Assembly: GCF_022570735.2 (NCBI RefSeq)
Contig: NZ_JANCNS010000002.1
Coordinates: forward strand, 620,001-684,000
DNA from: Christiangramia oceanisediminis
GTDB lineage: Bacteria > Bacteroidota > Bacteroidia > Flavobacteriales > Flavobacteriaceae
Reading direction: 5' to 3'
Length of the DNA: 64,000 bases
Shown here: one piece after another, positions 18,047 through 27,714 of the stretch
How the letters are laid out: each line of letters begins with the position of its first letter
Position numbering within the stretch: position 1 is the stretch's first letter
Translations under genes and position numbers: made by a program
Notes under the pieces: generated by a model
The model's input: the letters and a program-made list of their open reading frames with translations, nothing else
Told to the model about the DNA's origin: nothing
Databases searched by the model: none

Positions 18047-18352
18047 TTATTCTTTAAAGAGCCTGGCGAATCCCATACGGCTTAACATCTTCTTTTCAAA
18101 ACCCCAGAAAAACTGGAATTGACCGAATATCCAGCCAAAACTTACCAAAAGAACCTGGTAAATAGGAAAAATTAGAATGATTCGGGAAGCCCAGTAAATA
18201 CTCCAGTGAGTGCTTTCCCGGGTGATTCCCAGAAACTCACATAAAGGTTCGGCCAGTTTAGCTGCACTGGACCCGGTTATGGCGAAAACCAGAAGTATTA
18301 AGAATAATTGGTAGTTAGAACTTATGCCCCAACGGTTTTTCAGCTTTTTCAT
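18047..18352 (-). CDS. Small membrane protein, DUF6787-like
   Basis: This protein of about 101 aa begins MKKLKNRWGISSNYQLFLIL and has two or three hydrophobic segments, with FAITGSSAAKLAEP and FPIYQVLLVSFGWIFGQFQFFW. The pattern matches a Flavobacteriia family I recall as DUF6787, sometimes mislabelled diacylglyceryl transferase. The ATG at 18352 is chosen over an upstream one at 18385 that would overlap the preceding coding region. Function is unknown. Confidence 0.7.
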   Translation of the reverse strand: MKKLKNRWGISSNYQLFLILLVFAITGSSAAKLAEPLCEFLGITRESTHWSIYWASRIILIFPIYQVLLVSFGWIFGQFQFFWGFEKKMLSRMGFARLFKE

Positions 18353-18381
18353 GGCACAAATATAAAGATTTGCTTTTGAAA

Positions 18382-18807
18382 TCAAATTCTCGTGGGTACA
18401 CTAAATCGCTGATTATACTGATTGCTGAAGTAAACAAAGTAGTTGTAGAGCAGGTAATTCACTTCATAGCCATAATCAATCCGCGGATCATAATTGATCT
18501 CGTTGATATACAAATTAGGATTGAAGGCATTGGGTTGCATTACGCGTTGATTGTACTCGGTAACCAGCATTCTGTTCTTATTCTCCAGGTAATCCTGGGA
18601 ATAATAGCCGCGCTGCCTGGCATAGGAATTCAGGAAAAGATTAAAACCAGGCTCGATGATGATGATCTCATATTCAAGACTATCATTAGCGATGCGAACC
18701 GTATCATTTTCGGCATTAGCTATCTTATCTGAAAAGTTCCTTCCGCCAGATGAACCGCAGCTGTAAATGAATAAGGCCAGTAAAGCGATATATATTAAAT
18801 TCTTCAT
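18382..18807 (-). CDS. Putative lipoprotein, DUF6146-like
   Basis: This 141-aa protein has a lipoprotein signal peptide ending in a lipobox-like IYSCGSSGG (Cys at about 17). The mature part has EIIIIEPGFNLFLNSYARQR and ends FNQ-type with SNQYNQRFSVPTRI. I recall the family as DUF6146, found in Flavobacteriia next to serA and DUF937 genes, as here. It is likely anchored in the envelope. Function is unknown. Confidence 0.75.
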   Translation of the reverse strand: MKNLIYIALLALFIYSCGSSGGRNFSDKIANAENDTVRIANDSLEYEIIIIEPGFNLFLNSYARQRGYYSQDYLENKNRMLVTEYNQRVMQPNAFNPNLYINEINYDPRIDYGYEVNYLLYNYFVYFSNQYNQRFSVPTRI

Positions 18808-18837
18808 AGTTGTTAAGCAGGTCTAAAATTTATAATT

Positions 18838-19461
18838 CTATTTTCCTCCTGTAAAGCCTCCAAGAATGCTTCCACCGGATTTATCTTTTTTACCACCAAG
18901 TATCATGCCTCCAATATCATCGATCACGCTTCCATCGCCATCTTTGTCCAGTAAACTTTCCAGCAAGGAGGTGTCGTGGCTGGTATTGCTGCCTAGAACT
19001 GTACCAAGCAGGTCTTTCAGCCCGTCCGGGCCAACCCCGTCTTTTCGCTGCTGGTTTCCCAGAATGCTAAGTAGAATAGGGGCAGCCATTTGAATGATCG
19101 CTGAAAGATCGTCCTTTTTGATATTCAGGGCAGGGCTCAAAGCCGAAGATAGCTGGTCTTTCTTTTGAGCGCCAAGAATATGATTCACGATTTTCTCTCC
19201 CTCATTTTGTAGATAATCCGGGTCCAGGCTGTTAGATTGCTCCAGGAGTGACCCATTATGTTTTTCATTTTTTAAGGCGGAATGCAAACTGGCTGCGCCT
19301 TCTTCTGAATCCAGGTTGCGCTTCATGGCGCTAAGCAATAAAGGTAGAGCCATTCCTAAGGCGGCACTAACCGTTTCTTTGCTTTCCGTAGTTTTATCAC
19401 TGGCAGTTTTGATGAGCGCCTCACCGGTTTGCGTATTTAAAAGATCTAAGATTGATGCCAT
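18838..19461 (-). CDS. DUF937 domain protein
   Basis: This 207-aa protein has two repeats of the DUF937 type. MALPLLLSAMKRN and MAAPILLSILGNQQRKDG mark equivalent positions in the two halves. The tail is Gly-rich (GGMILGGKKDKSGGSILGGF). A DKDGDGSVID segment resembles a calcium-binding loop. No signal peptide is seen. It lies 75 nt downstream of serA on the same strand, an arrangement also seen in other flavobacteria as far as I recall. Function is unknown. Confidence 0.85.
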   Translation of the reverse strand: MASILDLLNTQTGEALIKTASDKTTESKETVSAALGMALPLLLSAMKRNLDSEEGAASLHSALKNEKHNGSLLEQSNSLDPDYLQNEGEKIVNHILGAQKKDQLSSALSPALNIKKDDLSAIIQMAAPILLSILGNQQRKDGVGPDGLKDLLGTVLGSNTSHDTSLLESLLDKDGDGSVIDDIGGMILGGKKDKSGGSILGGFTGGK

Positions 19462-19536
19462 TTTTTTTGAAAATTAAGGTTTTACTTCCTAAATAATATA
19501 CGAAAAATCAGGGCTTTTTAGATCTATAAATCCGGT

Positions 19537-20490
19537 TTATTTCCCTGCGTGCGCTATGATCTGATCGGCCAGCTCGATTCCTATTCTTTCCTGAGCTTCA
19601 GTGGTCGCCGCACCTATATGCGGACTCAATGAAATACTTTCGTTCATCAAAAGCCTGATTGCCGGCGTTGGTTCATTTTCATAAACATCAAGAGCCGCAA
19701 AAGAGACTTTTTCAGCCTCAATCGCATCCAGCAGCGCATTCTCGTCCAGAACTCCACCACGTGCCGTATTGATGATGCCTACGCCATCCTTCATCTTTTC
19801 GATCTCAGCAGCTCCTATAATTGGCTTATTCTGTGCCGGAACATGAAGGCTAATAAAATCGGCATGCTTGATAAGTTCACTTACCGGCTCTGTTTTAATA
19901 GGGATCTTTATGCTTTGGTGGTTGTAGAATTCCAGTTCAATTTCGGCTTCCCCAACATGATCATCGCTGGCAATAACCTTCATACCTATCCCCAGTGCGA
20001 TCTTAGCAACTTCACGACCTATTCTTCCAAAACCTATTATCCCTATAGTTTTGCCCCTTAATTCGGTTCCGCCAGCATAACTCTTCTTCAATTCCTTAAA
20101 CCGCGACTCACCTTCCAAAGGCATGTTTCGGTTGGAATGATAAAGCTGCCTTGCTCCGCCAAAAAGATGCGCAAATACAAGTTCTGCAACCGAGCTGGAG
20201 GATGCGGCCGGAGTATTGAAAACCTTCAGGCCTTTTTCACGGGCGTACTCTACATCGATATTATCCATACCCACACCGCCACGGCCTATCATTTTTAGAG
20301 ATGGACAATTGTCAATGATATCCTTTCTAACCTTGGTTGCGCTACGAACAAGTAGCACGTTTATGCCGTTATCGTTAATATAATCCTTTAACTGCTCCTG
20401 GGAGACTTTTTTAATGATCACTTCAAAACCTGCCTCGGTAAGTTTCCGTTCTCCGCTTTTTGAAATGCCATCGTTTGCTAAAACCTTCAT
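19537..20490 (-). CDS. serA: D-3-phosphoglycerate dehydrogenase (short form)
   Basis: This 317-aa D-isomer-specific 2-hydroxyacid dehydrogenase is expected to oxidise 3-phosphoglycerate for serine synthesis. The Rossmann motif GIIGFGRIGREVAKI, the catalytic Arg in INTARGGVLDE and the catalytic His in SLSPHIGAATTEAQ are visible. The protein ends after the second catalytic half. It therefore lacks the C-terminal ACT and intervening domains of long SerA forms, so feedback inhibition by serine through ACT is not expected. It lies 22 nt downstream of serC, which supports the assignment. Confidence 0.92.
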   Translation of the reverse strand: MKVLANDGISKSGERKLTEAGFEVIIKKVSQEQLKDYINDNGINVLLVRSATKVRKDIIDNCPSLKMIGRGGVGMDNIDVEYAREKGLKVFNTPAASSSSVAELVFAHLFGGARQLYHSNRNMPLEGESRFKELKKSYAGGTELRGKTIGIIGFGRIGREVAKIALGIGMKVIASDDHVGEAEIELEFYNHQSIKIPIKTEPVSELIKHADFISLHVPAQNKPIIGAAEIEKMKDGVGIINTARGGVLDENALLDAIEAEKVSFAALDVYENEPTPAIRLLMNESISLSPHIGAATTEAQERIGIELADQIIAHAGK

Positions 20491-20512
20491 TTTATAAGGT
20501 GTTCTTTTATAT

Positions 20513-21577
20513 TTAAACTTTTCTTTCCAGTTCCTTCATCAGGTCAACAACTACCTGTACACTTTCGAGTGGAAGCGCATTGTACATGGAAGCCCTGTAG
20601 CCGCCAACACTTCTGTGTCCATTAAGTCCATTCACACCGGCTTCTTTCCACATCTTATCGAATTGCTCCTTATGACTATCATCTGTGAGATTGAAAGTGG
20701 CATTCATTGGAGAGCGGTCTTCCCTGGCCGCAAATCCTTTAAAAAGCGGGTTTCGGTCTATTTCAGCATAAATCACCTCGGCTTTTTTATCATTTCGCTC
20801 CTGCATGGCTTTAATGCCACCATTTGCTTTAATCCACCTAAGGGTCAACAGGGAAACATAAACCGCGTATACTGAAGGTGTATTGAACATACTGTCTTTT
20901 CCAATGTGAACCGAATAATCCATCATCGAAGGAATGGCACGGGAAACCTTACCAAGAATTTCTTCTTTTACCACCACGAGAGTGGTTCCGGCTGGTCCCA
21001 TATTTTTCTGGGCCCCGGCATAAATAAGGTCGAAATTGCTGAAATTGAGTTCCCTAGAAAATATGTCGCTGCTCATGTCGCAAACCATAGGCTTCGAAGT
21101 GACCGGAAAATCCTTTATCTGGGTTCCGAAGATGGTATTATTGCTGGTGCAGTGGAAATAATCGGCGTCATCGGGAACGCTGAAGGATTTTGGTATATAG
21201 TTGAAATTTTGATCTTTAGATGATGCAACTTCAACAACTTCTCCAAACAATTTAGCTTCCTTAATGGCCTTGGTAGACCAGGTTCCGGTATTGAGGTAGG
21301 CAGCTTTTTTCTCGAGTAGGTTATAGGCTGCCATTAAAAATTGCATGCTAGCTCCACCCTGAAGGAACAATGCTTTATACCCTTTATCTTTCAGGCCCAG
21401 TAATTCCAGGGCCAGGGAACGGGCTTCTTCCATTACCGCAACAAATGCAGGGCTCCTGTGAGAAATCTCAAGGATTGATAAACCTGAATTATCAAAATCT
21501 AAAATAGCCTGGGAGGCCTCCTGAAATACCTCCTGGGGTAAAATACAGGGGCCTGCGCTGAAATTATGCTTTTTCAT
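20513..21577 (-). CDS. serC: Phosphoserine aminotransferase
   Basis: This class V aminotransferase of about 354 aa converts 3-phosphohydroxypyruvate to phosphoserine. The N-terminus KHNFSAGPCILPQEVF is the SerC signature. The PLP Lys lies in YAGAQKNMGPAG, and family segments ALFLQGGASMQF and GHRSVGGYRASMYNALP are present. The ATG at 21577 starts directly at the signature. It is followed 22 nt later by serA, giving two consecutive steps of serine synthesis in one operon. SerB is not in this window. Confidence 0.95.
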   Translation of the reverse strand: MKKHNFSAGPCILPQEVFQEASQAILDFDNSGLSILEISHRSPAFVAVMEEARSLALELLGLKDKGYKALFLQGGASMQFLMAAYNLLEKKAAYLNTGTWSTKAIKEAKLFGEVVEVASSKDQNFNYIPKSFSVPDDADYFHCTSNNTIFGTQIKDFPVTSKPMVCDMSSDIFSRELNFSNFDLIYAGAQKNMGPAGTTLVVVKEEILGKVSRAIPSMMDYSVHIGKDSMFNTPSVYAVYVSLLTLRWIKANGGIKAMQERNDKKAEVIYAEIDRNPLFKGFAAREDRSPMNATFNLTDDSHKEQFDKMWKEAGVNGLNGHRSVGGYRASMYNALPLESVQVVVDLMKELERKV

Positions 21578-21651
21578 AAGGATTAGTTGATTATCTAACA
21601 AAGATGCTAAAATTGAGAGGAACTGCTGTTATTAAAATTATAATTGTAGTC

Positions 21652-22710
21652 TTATAATTTTAACAGAAAGTTGAGGGTATCTATCCCATCGGCATAATCC
21701 CACAACCTGGGTTTTTGAGTTTGACCGAATTTAACCTCTCCTTCTTCAGGGGTATTTTTCACGATACACTGAATCTTTTCAGAATTTTCCAGCAGGTTTT
21801 GGTTCAGCTTTTCTGTATCCTTATACTTTTCGTAGAACAGAGTAGCGATAGGGGATGAAAAGCTTTTATCTTCCTTCAGGATAAGAAAACCGTTTTCGAG
21901 CAATTTGAATTCGCTCATGAGATAAACCGCTTTATTATAATCGTAATTATTGGCGTATTTATCCCGGTTTATGATGGGGTTCCAGTCGTAGATCGATTTG
22001 AAGAAATCATCAAAATCGTAATCTTCCGGAACAAATAGTTTCGAGACATTTCTACAGCCTAAACCATAATAACGGAAGATATCCTCTCCTAAATCAGCCA
22101 GTTCCTCCCTGGTTTCCTCCCCGGTTAAAACAGCTATAGAATTGCGATTCTTCCTGATAATGCTTGGTTTATTTTTAAAATAATATTCAAAATATCGCGC
22201 CGTATTATTGCTGCCGGTTGCGATCACCGCATCAAAACCCTGCATTCTGTCCTTGGTGAAATAGATACGGTCTTCATACCTGTTGTCCAGTTCCATCAGG
22301 TAGGCTGCGATCACTGGAAGTATTTGCTGATCGTTGGAAGAAAGTTTGGCCAACACCTTGTGGCCTGAAACGAGCACCGAGATAAAATCGTGGAATCCCA
22401 CTAATGGAATATTCCCGGCCATGATAATACCAACCGTTTTTCCTCCACTTTGTCGCAGATCATAACTATCTAACCAGGCATTGATATTTTCAAAAGTTAA
22501 AGCCTGGCTCCATTGCTGAAGTGAAAAAACGACATTCTCGCGATTAAACCACCCATTATAATGCACAGCTGAATCGATCTTTTCATCTAATTCTGAAAAA
22601 AATCGATCATTTCCTGGCAGGCTTTTATCTTTAAAAGATTCGGCAACTCCAAACTGTCCCAGGAACTTACCCAGTGTGATTAGATTTGATTTGTGATCTT
22701 CAATTGTCAT
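21652..22710 (-). CDS. Acyl-CoA reductase (LuxC-like)
   Basis: This 352-aa protein belongs to the acyl-CoA reductase family (PF05893, LuxC type), which reduces activated acyl groups to aldehydes. Supporting segments include VGIIMAGNIPLVGFHDFISVLVSGH, FDAVIATGSNNTARYFEYYF and the likely catalytic Cys in YGLGCRNVSKLFVP. The gene is divergent from a ferredoxin gene and precedes serC by 74 nt. This neighbourhood recurs in Flavobacteriia in my memory. The physiological acyl substrate is not known. Confidence 0.85.
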   Translation of the reverse strand: MTIEDHKSNLITLGKFLGQFGVAESFKDKSLPGNDRFFSELDEKIDSAVHYNGWFNRENVVFSLQQWSQALTFENINAWLDSYDLRQSGGKTVGIIMAGNIPLVGFHDFISVLVSGHKVLAKLSSNDQQILPVIAAYLMELDNRYEDRIYFTKDRMQGFDAVIATGSNNTARYFEYYFKNKPSIIRKNRNSIAVLTGEETREELADLGEDIFRYYGLGCRNVSKLFVPEDYDFDDFFKSIYDWNPIINRDKYANNYDYNKAVYLMSEFKLLENGFLILKEDKSFSSPIATLFYEKYKDTEKLNQNLLENSEKIQCIVKNTPEEGEVKFGQTQKPRLWDYADGIDTLNFLLKL

Positions 22711-22796
22711 TCTCTTTTTTGGTTTTGAGTGAAGGGCATCTTAAATTTGTTCCGCGAAATTAAAGTTTCCACGGCTTAAAACCATATTTTTCTTAA

Positions 22797-23204
<408 letters not shown>

Positions 23205-23230
23205 AAAGTAAAAAATAACCTGATTGAACA

Positions 23231-23258
23231 AAACCGTTCCTCCTGGGAACGGTTTTTT
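23231..23258 (+). terminator. Intrinsic terminator after ferredoxin
   Basis: The 10-bp arms AAACCGTTCC and GGAACGGTTT flank a 5-nt loop and are followed by a T-run. It ends 3 bp before the stop of the convergent AraC-type gene. Confidence 0.88.
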
Positions 23259-23261
23259 GTT

Positions 23262-24140
23262 TTAAGACACCGAGAATTTTAATTCATTCCTGTACACAGA
23301 GGGAGACTTGCCCGTAAACTCCTTGAACTGCTTGTTGAAATGGCTGAAGTTATTAAACCCGCTTTCAAAACATACCTGTGTAATGCTAATCTGCTTTTCA
23401 TGAAGCAGTTTGGCCGCGTGTACGAGCCGGTATTCATTAACAAAACTAGTAAAGGTCTTCCCGGTAATCTTCTTAAAGTACCTGCAAAACGCAGGATTGG
23501 TCATATTAACCTTATTGCTTATCTCGTCCAGGCCGATATGACGGGTAAATTCATCCTTTACAAAATTGAAGATCACATTAATTCGGTCATTATCCTCAAA
23601 TTCGGTTTCAAGAATGAATCCTTCAGCATTCAAAATGGTGTAATTTGAAGCCTTTTCAAGCTGTTTTAAGATATCAAGCAACCCCAGTAATCTTGGAAAG
23701 GGTTCCAGGTCTTTTAGTTTTTCAATTTTACGCCCTATAGACCTTTTGGTGTCTCCATGATACACAATCCCCTTTTTGGCACGTTCCATAAGATTCTTGA
23801 TTCCTTTCATTTCAGTGATATCGAAGAAGGATTCTCCAAGAAAATCGGGTTTTAACTGTATCACAGACTCGCTTTGGTGACCAGTAAGGCTATCTGTAAA
23901 ACTGCAGTGCGGTAAATTGGAACCAATTAGAATAAGATCGCCATTCCTGTAGTACGAAATATGACTGCCAATTTGCCGTTTCCCGCTACCTCCATTTACA
24001 AATACAAGTTCAATTTCAGGATGATAATGCCAGAAAGTGTTCTTCCTGTTATTAGGATCCTGATGATAGGTTCGAAAGCTAAAAGAACTTCCAAAACCCG
24101 GTTCTATCTTTTCTAGCGTAGGTTTATGTGCGGTTCCCAT
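23262..24140 (-). CDS. AraC-family transcriptional regulator with cupin domain
   Basis: This protein of about 292 aa has an N-terminal cupin-like sensor (FWHYHPEIELVFVNGGSGKRQ, GDLILIGSNLPHCSF). The C-terminus carries two helix-turn-helix motifs of AraC type (LDEISNKVNMTNPAFCRYFK; ISITQVCFESGFNNFSHFNK; EFTGKSPSVYRNE). Such regulators usually sense a small ligand, often a sugar, and activate transcription. The ATG at 24140 (MGTAHKPTLEKI) is preferred to a TTG 6 nt upstream. A direct repeat in its upstream region (24181-24210) is a candidate binding site. Confidence 0.9.
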   Translation of the reverse strand: MGTAHKPTLEKIEPGFGSSFSFRTYHQDPNNRKNTFWHYHPEIELVFVNGGSGKRQIGSHISYYRNGDLILIGSNLPHCSFTDSLTGHQSESVIQLKPDFLGESFFDITEMKGIKNLMERAKKGIVYHGDTKRSIGRKIEKLKDLEPFPRLLGLLDILKQLEKASNYTILNAEGFILETEFEDNDRINVIFNFVKDEFTRHIGLDEISNKVNMTNPAFCRYFKKITGKTFTSFVNEYRLVHAAKLLHEKQISITQVCFESGFNNFSHFNKQFKEFTGKSPSVYRNELKFSVS

Positions 24141-24180
24141 AGACAAAGAATTATGGTTAAAATTATAGAAGTCCAGCTTT

Positions 24181-24235
24181 CCATTATGATACTAAATTAC
24201 CATTATTATATGGTTAATTACCCGAAAACGTTTTC
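24181..24235. promoter_or_regulatory. Candidate operators: direct repeat and GAAAACGTTTTC palindrome
   Basis: CCATTATGATA at 24181 and CCATTATTATA at 24200 are direct repeats (10 of 11 identical) with starts 19 bp apart, close to the two-turn spacing of AraC-type sites. A perfect 12-bp palindrome GAAAACGTTTTC follows at 24224-24235. It resembles LacI-type operators with a central CG. Binding is untested. Confidence 0.4.
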
Positions 24236-24360
24236 ACTGAACAAATTGAAGTTAATATAGTATATAAACTGGTTCATTGTCTTCTATCCTCGAAACAGGT
24301 TTTGGCCTAAGTTTGAGTTGAATTTTTAAATGAAGTTCTAATCTTTTAAAATTTAAGCTT

Positions 24361-24936
24361 ATGAAAAAGTCAAAAAAAACCCTGGTAACCTGTTTAATGT
24401 TGTTATTCATTTTTAGCTTAAAAGCTTCAGATGAGATGAATCTTAAGATCAGTGAAAATGAAAACCTGATCGTTGAAATGAAAAAAACCGAACCCAATGC
24501 AATACTTAGTTTATTGAACCAGGAAGGGGAGGTTATTTTTAAGGATAGATTCTTTGGTGATAGCATATACACCAGAAAACTAAAATTTGAAGAACTTCCG
24601 GATGGAGAGTATACGCTTGTTCTGGATAAGACGTTCAGCACCAGCAATTCGGTCATCAAAAAATCTAAGGCCGGCCTGGAGCTTGGATTGGAAAGTGTAA
24701 CCTTTAAACCTACTTTTAAAATTGAAGGTCAAAAAGTGAATTTGTACCTAGCAAACCCCGAACAGTTAAATTTGTATGTTCAGATCTTTGATTCTGAAGG
24801 TGTAGAAGTAGGTAACTTTAGGTGTAAAGACCAGGTAATGAAAAAAACCCTGGATTTTTCCAGAGTACCGGCTGGATCTTATACCGTAAAGGTAAAAACA
24901 CCACAAGATGAATTCACTAAGGAAGTTGAAATCTAA
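24361..24936 (+). CDS. Secreted hypothetical protein with two beta repeats
   Basis: This 191-aa protein has a signal peptide (KTLVTCLMLLFIFSLKAS). Two similar modules follow, each with a D/R-L-x-x-LPDGEYTLVL or VPAGSYTVKV ending. These resemble the secretion-associated C-terminal beta-sandwich domains or DUF3244-like proteins of Bacteroidota. The second module ends at the C-terminus. The substrate or partner is unknown. It is followed by a strong terminator shared with the next convergent gene. Confidence 0.75.
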   Translation: MKKSKKTLVTCLMLLFIFSLKASDEMNLKISENENLIVEMKKTEPNAILSLLNQEGEVIFKDRFFGDSIYTRKLKFEELPDGEYTLVLDKTFSTSNSVIKKSKAGLELGLESVTFKPTFKIEGQKVNLYLANPEQLNLYVQIFDSEGVEVGNFRCKDQVMKKTLDFSRVPAGSYTVKVKTPQDEFTKEVEI

Positions 24937-24956
24937 AAGAATAAGATTATGATAAA

Positions 24957-24985
24957 AAAAACTCCGCAAATTGCGGAGTTTTTAT
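24957..24985. terminator. Bidirectional intrinsic terminator
   Basis: The stem AACTCCGC and GCGGAGTT (24960-24967 and 24973-24980) is flanked by A- and T-runs on either side. It can serve both the plus-strand secreted protein and the convergent gene ending at 24989. Confidence 0.88.
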
Positions 24986-24988
24986 CTT

Positions 24989-26266
24989 TTATTGATTCAT
25001 GTTTCGCTTGATCTTTTCGATGGCATTCTCGATGGATTTATCTGGTTCAATGATATTGTTGCTACCCCAGAAATTGGAATCGTAGAAACCTGACGCATCA
25101 TCCACCATTACGATATTAGGATTGATGATCTCATTATTTCTTTTCCAGTTTTCGTCCTGAACAGGTTGCCAATCTGTAACTACCATTTCGCTGTTGATCT
25201 TATATCTGGAGTTAAAGATCTTCTTTTTCCAGTTTACTACATATTCAAGCTCGGCGCGACCGTAGGCATAATGCCATTTACCGTTCTCCTGAGCGTAATC
25301 TACCATGTAGTTGAGTTCAACAGGATATACTTTACATCCACCTGGTTTCTTTTTAACGAACAGGCTGGCGGCAACATCCCTGTTATCCACGTTCAAACTA
25401 TAGTCTGCCTTTACAAGGGTAGATGTTGCAGCGTCGATGAACAGTTTACCGTAATACCAAGGATCGGTTTTATCCATTTCAGTAAATTCAACCACATAGG
25501 TGAATCGATCGTTGATCTTGGTAGGATCAGTAAATGTGAATTTATAACTATCCAGCATTTCGGGACGAAGTACATATTCTGTGTATTTCATCATATCGAG
25601 ATAGAGCGTATTGAATGGCCCTCCGCGTAATTTAACTGCCACGGTATCCAGTTTATCATAATCTGCACTCTTACGTGCCTTATAGATAGAAACCATATCT
25701 CGTTTTCCGTTATTATACGGGCTTTTCTGGATCTTGACAATAGCTTCAGACAGTCCCACGTTGCTCCATCCTTTCTTAATGGTTTCCCTGTAGAATGTGG
25801 TCATCAGGCTCTCATCTGAAAGATAATTTTCATCTTTTTTATCAAGCATTTCTTTAACCAAAAGTTCGGCGTTTGTAGCCTTATATAAACTTACCTCATC
25901 CAGTTCCTGCACGGTTTCATCCAGTTCAATCCGGGTCTCTTCCGATTTGAAACAGGTAAGTGGAAGCGTCTTGCTTTGGAAACCGAGTACCGATATGGTA
26001 ACGGTAGCCTCTATAAGGTCTTCCGGGACTTTCAGTGAAAATTCACCATCAGAATTAGTAATGGTAGAAATGTTACTGTTATTTAGGGCGAGATAGGCTG
26101 AGGAAATACCCCGGCCGTTAGAAGAGTTGACTACTTCTCCTTTATATTCTACATACTTGATATCTGAAGGTTGAAATGCAAAACCTTGTGCAGCCACCAA
26201 AAGTATACCCAGGAGGGTGAAAAGGAGTCGTTTTGATCCCTTCATAATTTTAAATGTTCTTTTCAT
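24989..26266 (-). CDS. Carboxypeptidase-like regulatory domain protein
   Basis: This 425-aa secreted or envelope protein has a signal segment (LLFTLLGILLVAAQGFAF). A CarboxypepD_reg-like beta-sandwich follows (about residues 38-115; GEVVNSSNGRGISSAYLALN and TNSDGEFSLKVP). The larger C-terminal region has the YKATNAELLVKEMLDKKDENY and WYYGKLFIDAATSTLVKADY segments typical of Bacteroidota proteins of this class. No TonB barrel is fused. The start at 26266 is kept, although a second ATG at 26245 (MKGSKRLLF) would also give a good signal peptide. Function is unknown. Confidence 0.75.
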   Translation of the reverse strand: MKRTFKIMKGSKRLLFTLLGILLVAAQGFAFQPSDIKYVEYKGEVVNSSNGRGISSAYLALNNSNISTITNSDGEFSLKVPEDLIEATVTISVLGFQSKTLPLTCFKSEETRIELDETVQELDEVSLYKATNAELLVKEMLDKKDENYLSDESLMTTFYRETIKKGWSNVGLSEAIVKIQKSPYNNGKRDMVSIYKARKSADYDKLDTVAVKLRGGPFNTLYLDMMKYTEYVLRPEMLDSYKFTFTDPTKINDRFTYVVEFTEMDKTDPWYYGKLFIDAATSTLVKADYSLNVDNRDVAASLFVKKKPGGCKVYPVELNYMVDYAQENGKWHYAYGRAELEYVVNWKKKIFNSRYKINSEMVVTDWQPVQDENWKRNNEIINPNIVMVDDASGFYDSNFWGSNNIIEPDKSIENAIEKIKRNMNQ

Positions 26267-26442
26267 GACAATAATGTATTTTTAATTCGAAACTAAACTT
26301 ATACAATATAATGAATTTAAGTCTTATTATGATGTGAATCACCAACAATTTGAAGTGAATGATTGAAGGATTCTTATTCTTATGAATTGTTTAATTTAAA
26401 ATGTATAATTTAGAGGGAATTTTTTATTAAACCACCATTTTC

Positions 26443-27714
26443 ATGAGGTCAGTATTATTGCATCTTTTCATAGGTTTATTCGTTTTTTCGGCAAATTCCC
26501 AGGAAAAACTTGAAGAAGCATCCCCGGAAAGCGTTGGAATTTCTTCCGAGCGACTGGGAAAGATCAGCGCCATGTTAGAAGCCCAGGTTGAGAACAAGAA
26601 TATTCCTGGAGCGGTGGCATTAATAGCCAGGGATGGTAAAATTGTTCTATATGAAGCCTTTGGAGATGCAAATATTCAAGGAGAGGACCTGGAAAAAGAT
26701 GATATTTTCAGGATCGCTTCGCAAACCAAGGCGATAACGGCCACGGCAGTTATGATCTTATGGGAAGAAGGGAAATTGCGCCTCGATGATCCTGTTTCAA
26801 AATATATACCTGAATTCAAAGATCCGGTAATTCTTGAAAGTTTTAATGAAAAAGATTCTTCCTATACCACCAAACCTGCAGCATCTCCTATCACCATAAG
26901 GAGTCTTTTAACGCATACTTCTGGCATTGGTTATGGAATGATAGATGGAGATGACAGGTTCAAGAAGATATATGCGAAATCAGGTATCACCGATCTTTTT
27001 ACCACTGAAGCGGTTGAAATAGGTGAAAACATTAAAAAACTGGCCACCCTTCCGCTTCACCATGAGCCATTCGAAAAATGGACTTATTCTGAAGGCTATG
27101 ATGTACTGGGCTACCTGGTGGAAGTCATCTCTGGTAGGAACTTCGATGAATTTTTAAAACTAAAGCTCTTTGATCCTCTTAACATGAATGATACTTATTT
27201 TTATCTTCCGCAGGAAAAAGAAGACAGGCTTGTTCAAATTATGAAAAAAGCAGATAATAAATGGGTAGAATTTGGAGGTGAAGAAGGCTACGATCCTGAA
27301 TATCCCATCAAGGGAGCTAAAGCATTCTTTTCAGGAGGTGCCGGTCTTTCCAGTACTGCACTGGATTATGCTAAATTTCTGCAGATGTACCTCAACAAAG
27401 GATCTTATAATGGTAACCAGATCTTGAGTCCGAACACGGTAAAAATGATAATGGCCAATCATAGCGGCGACCTTTTTAACGGGCCGGAATCCTATTACGG
27501 GCTGGCATTTGGTGTACTTACCGAAATAGGTGAAGATAAGGGTGGTCTTGGAAGCGAGGGAACTTTTGAATGGGGCGGCTATTTCAATACCCAGTATTTC
27601 GCAGATCCCGAAACCAAAATCATAGGTATCCTTCTTAAACAAACGCGTGGTCCTCTGGACGATCAAAGCGCCTGGAAATTTAGACAGATGACATTTTCTA
27701 GTATTATTGATTGA
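26443..27714 (+). CDS. Serine hydrolase, class C beta-lactamase-like
   Basis: This 423-aa protein has a signal peptide (LLHLFIGLFVFSANSQ). The SxxK nucleophile lies in FRIASQTKAITATAVMILWEE. A Tyr motif occurs in WTYSEGYDVLGYLVEVISG, where YSE replaces the lactamase YxN. The LLTHTSGIGYG block and a late FEWGGYFN segment complete the family signature. Esterase, amidase or D-Ala peptidase activity are all possible, and beta-lactam resistance cannot be inferred. The 3' end overlaps the methyltransferase start by 4 nt, so the two genes are probably cotranslated. Confidence 0.85.
   Translation: MRSVLLHLFIGLFVFSANSQEKLEEASPESVGISSERLGKISAMLEAQVENKNIPGAVALIARDGKIVLYEAFGDANIQGEDLEKDDIFRIASQTKAITATAVMILWEEGKLRLDDPVSKYIPEFKDPVILESFNEKDSSYTTKPAASPITIRSLLTHTSGIGYGMIDGDDRFKKIYAKSGITDLFTTEAVEIGENIKKLATLPLHHEPFEKWTYSEGYDVLGYLVEVISGRNFDEFLKLKLFDPLNMNDTYFYLPQEKEDRLVQIMKKADNKWVEFGGEEGYDPEYPIKGAKAFFSGGAGLSSTALDYAKFLQMYLNKGSYNGNQILSPNTVKMIMANHSGDLFNGPESYYGLAFGVLTEIGEDKGGLGSEGTFEWGGYFNTQYFADPETKIIGILLKQTRGPLDDQSAWKFRQMTFSSIID

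Noticed and set aside
19537-20490. SerA as a truncated gene because it lacks an ACT domain
   Set aside because: Short SerA forms of about 320 aa are normal in Bacteroidota, the catalytic residues are complete, and the next gene begins 75 nt after the stop with no remnant between.
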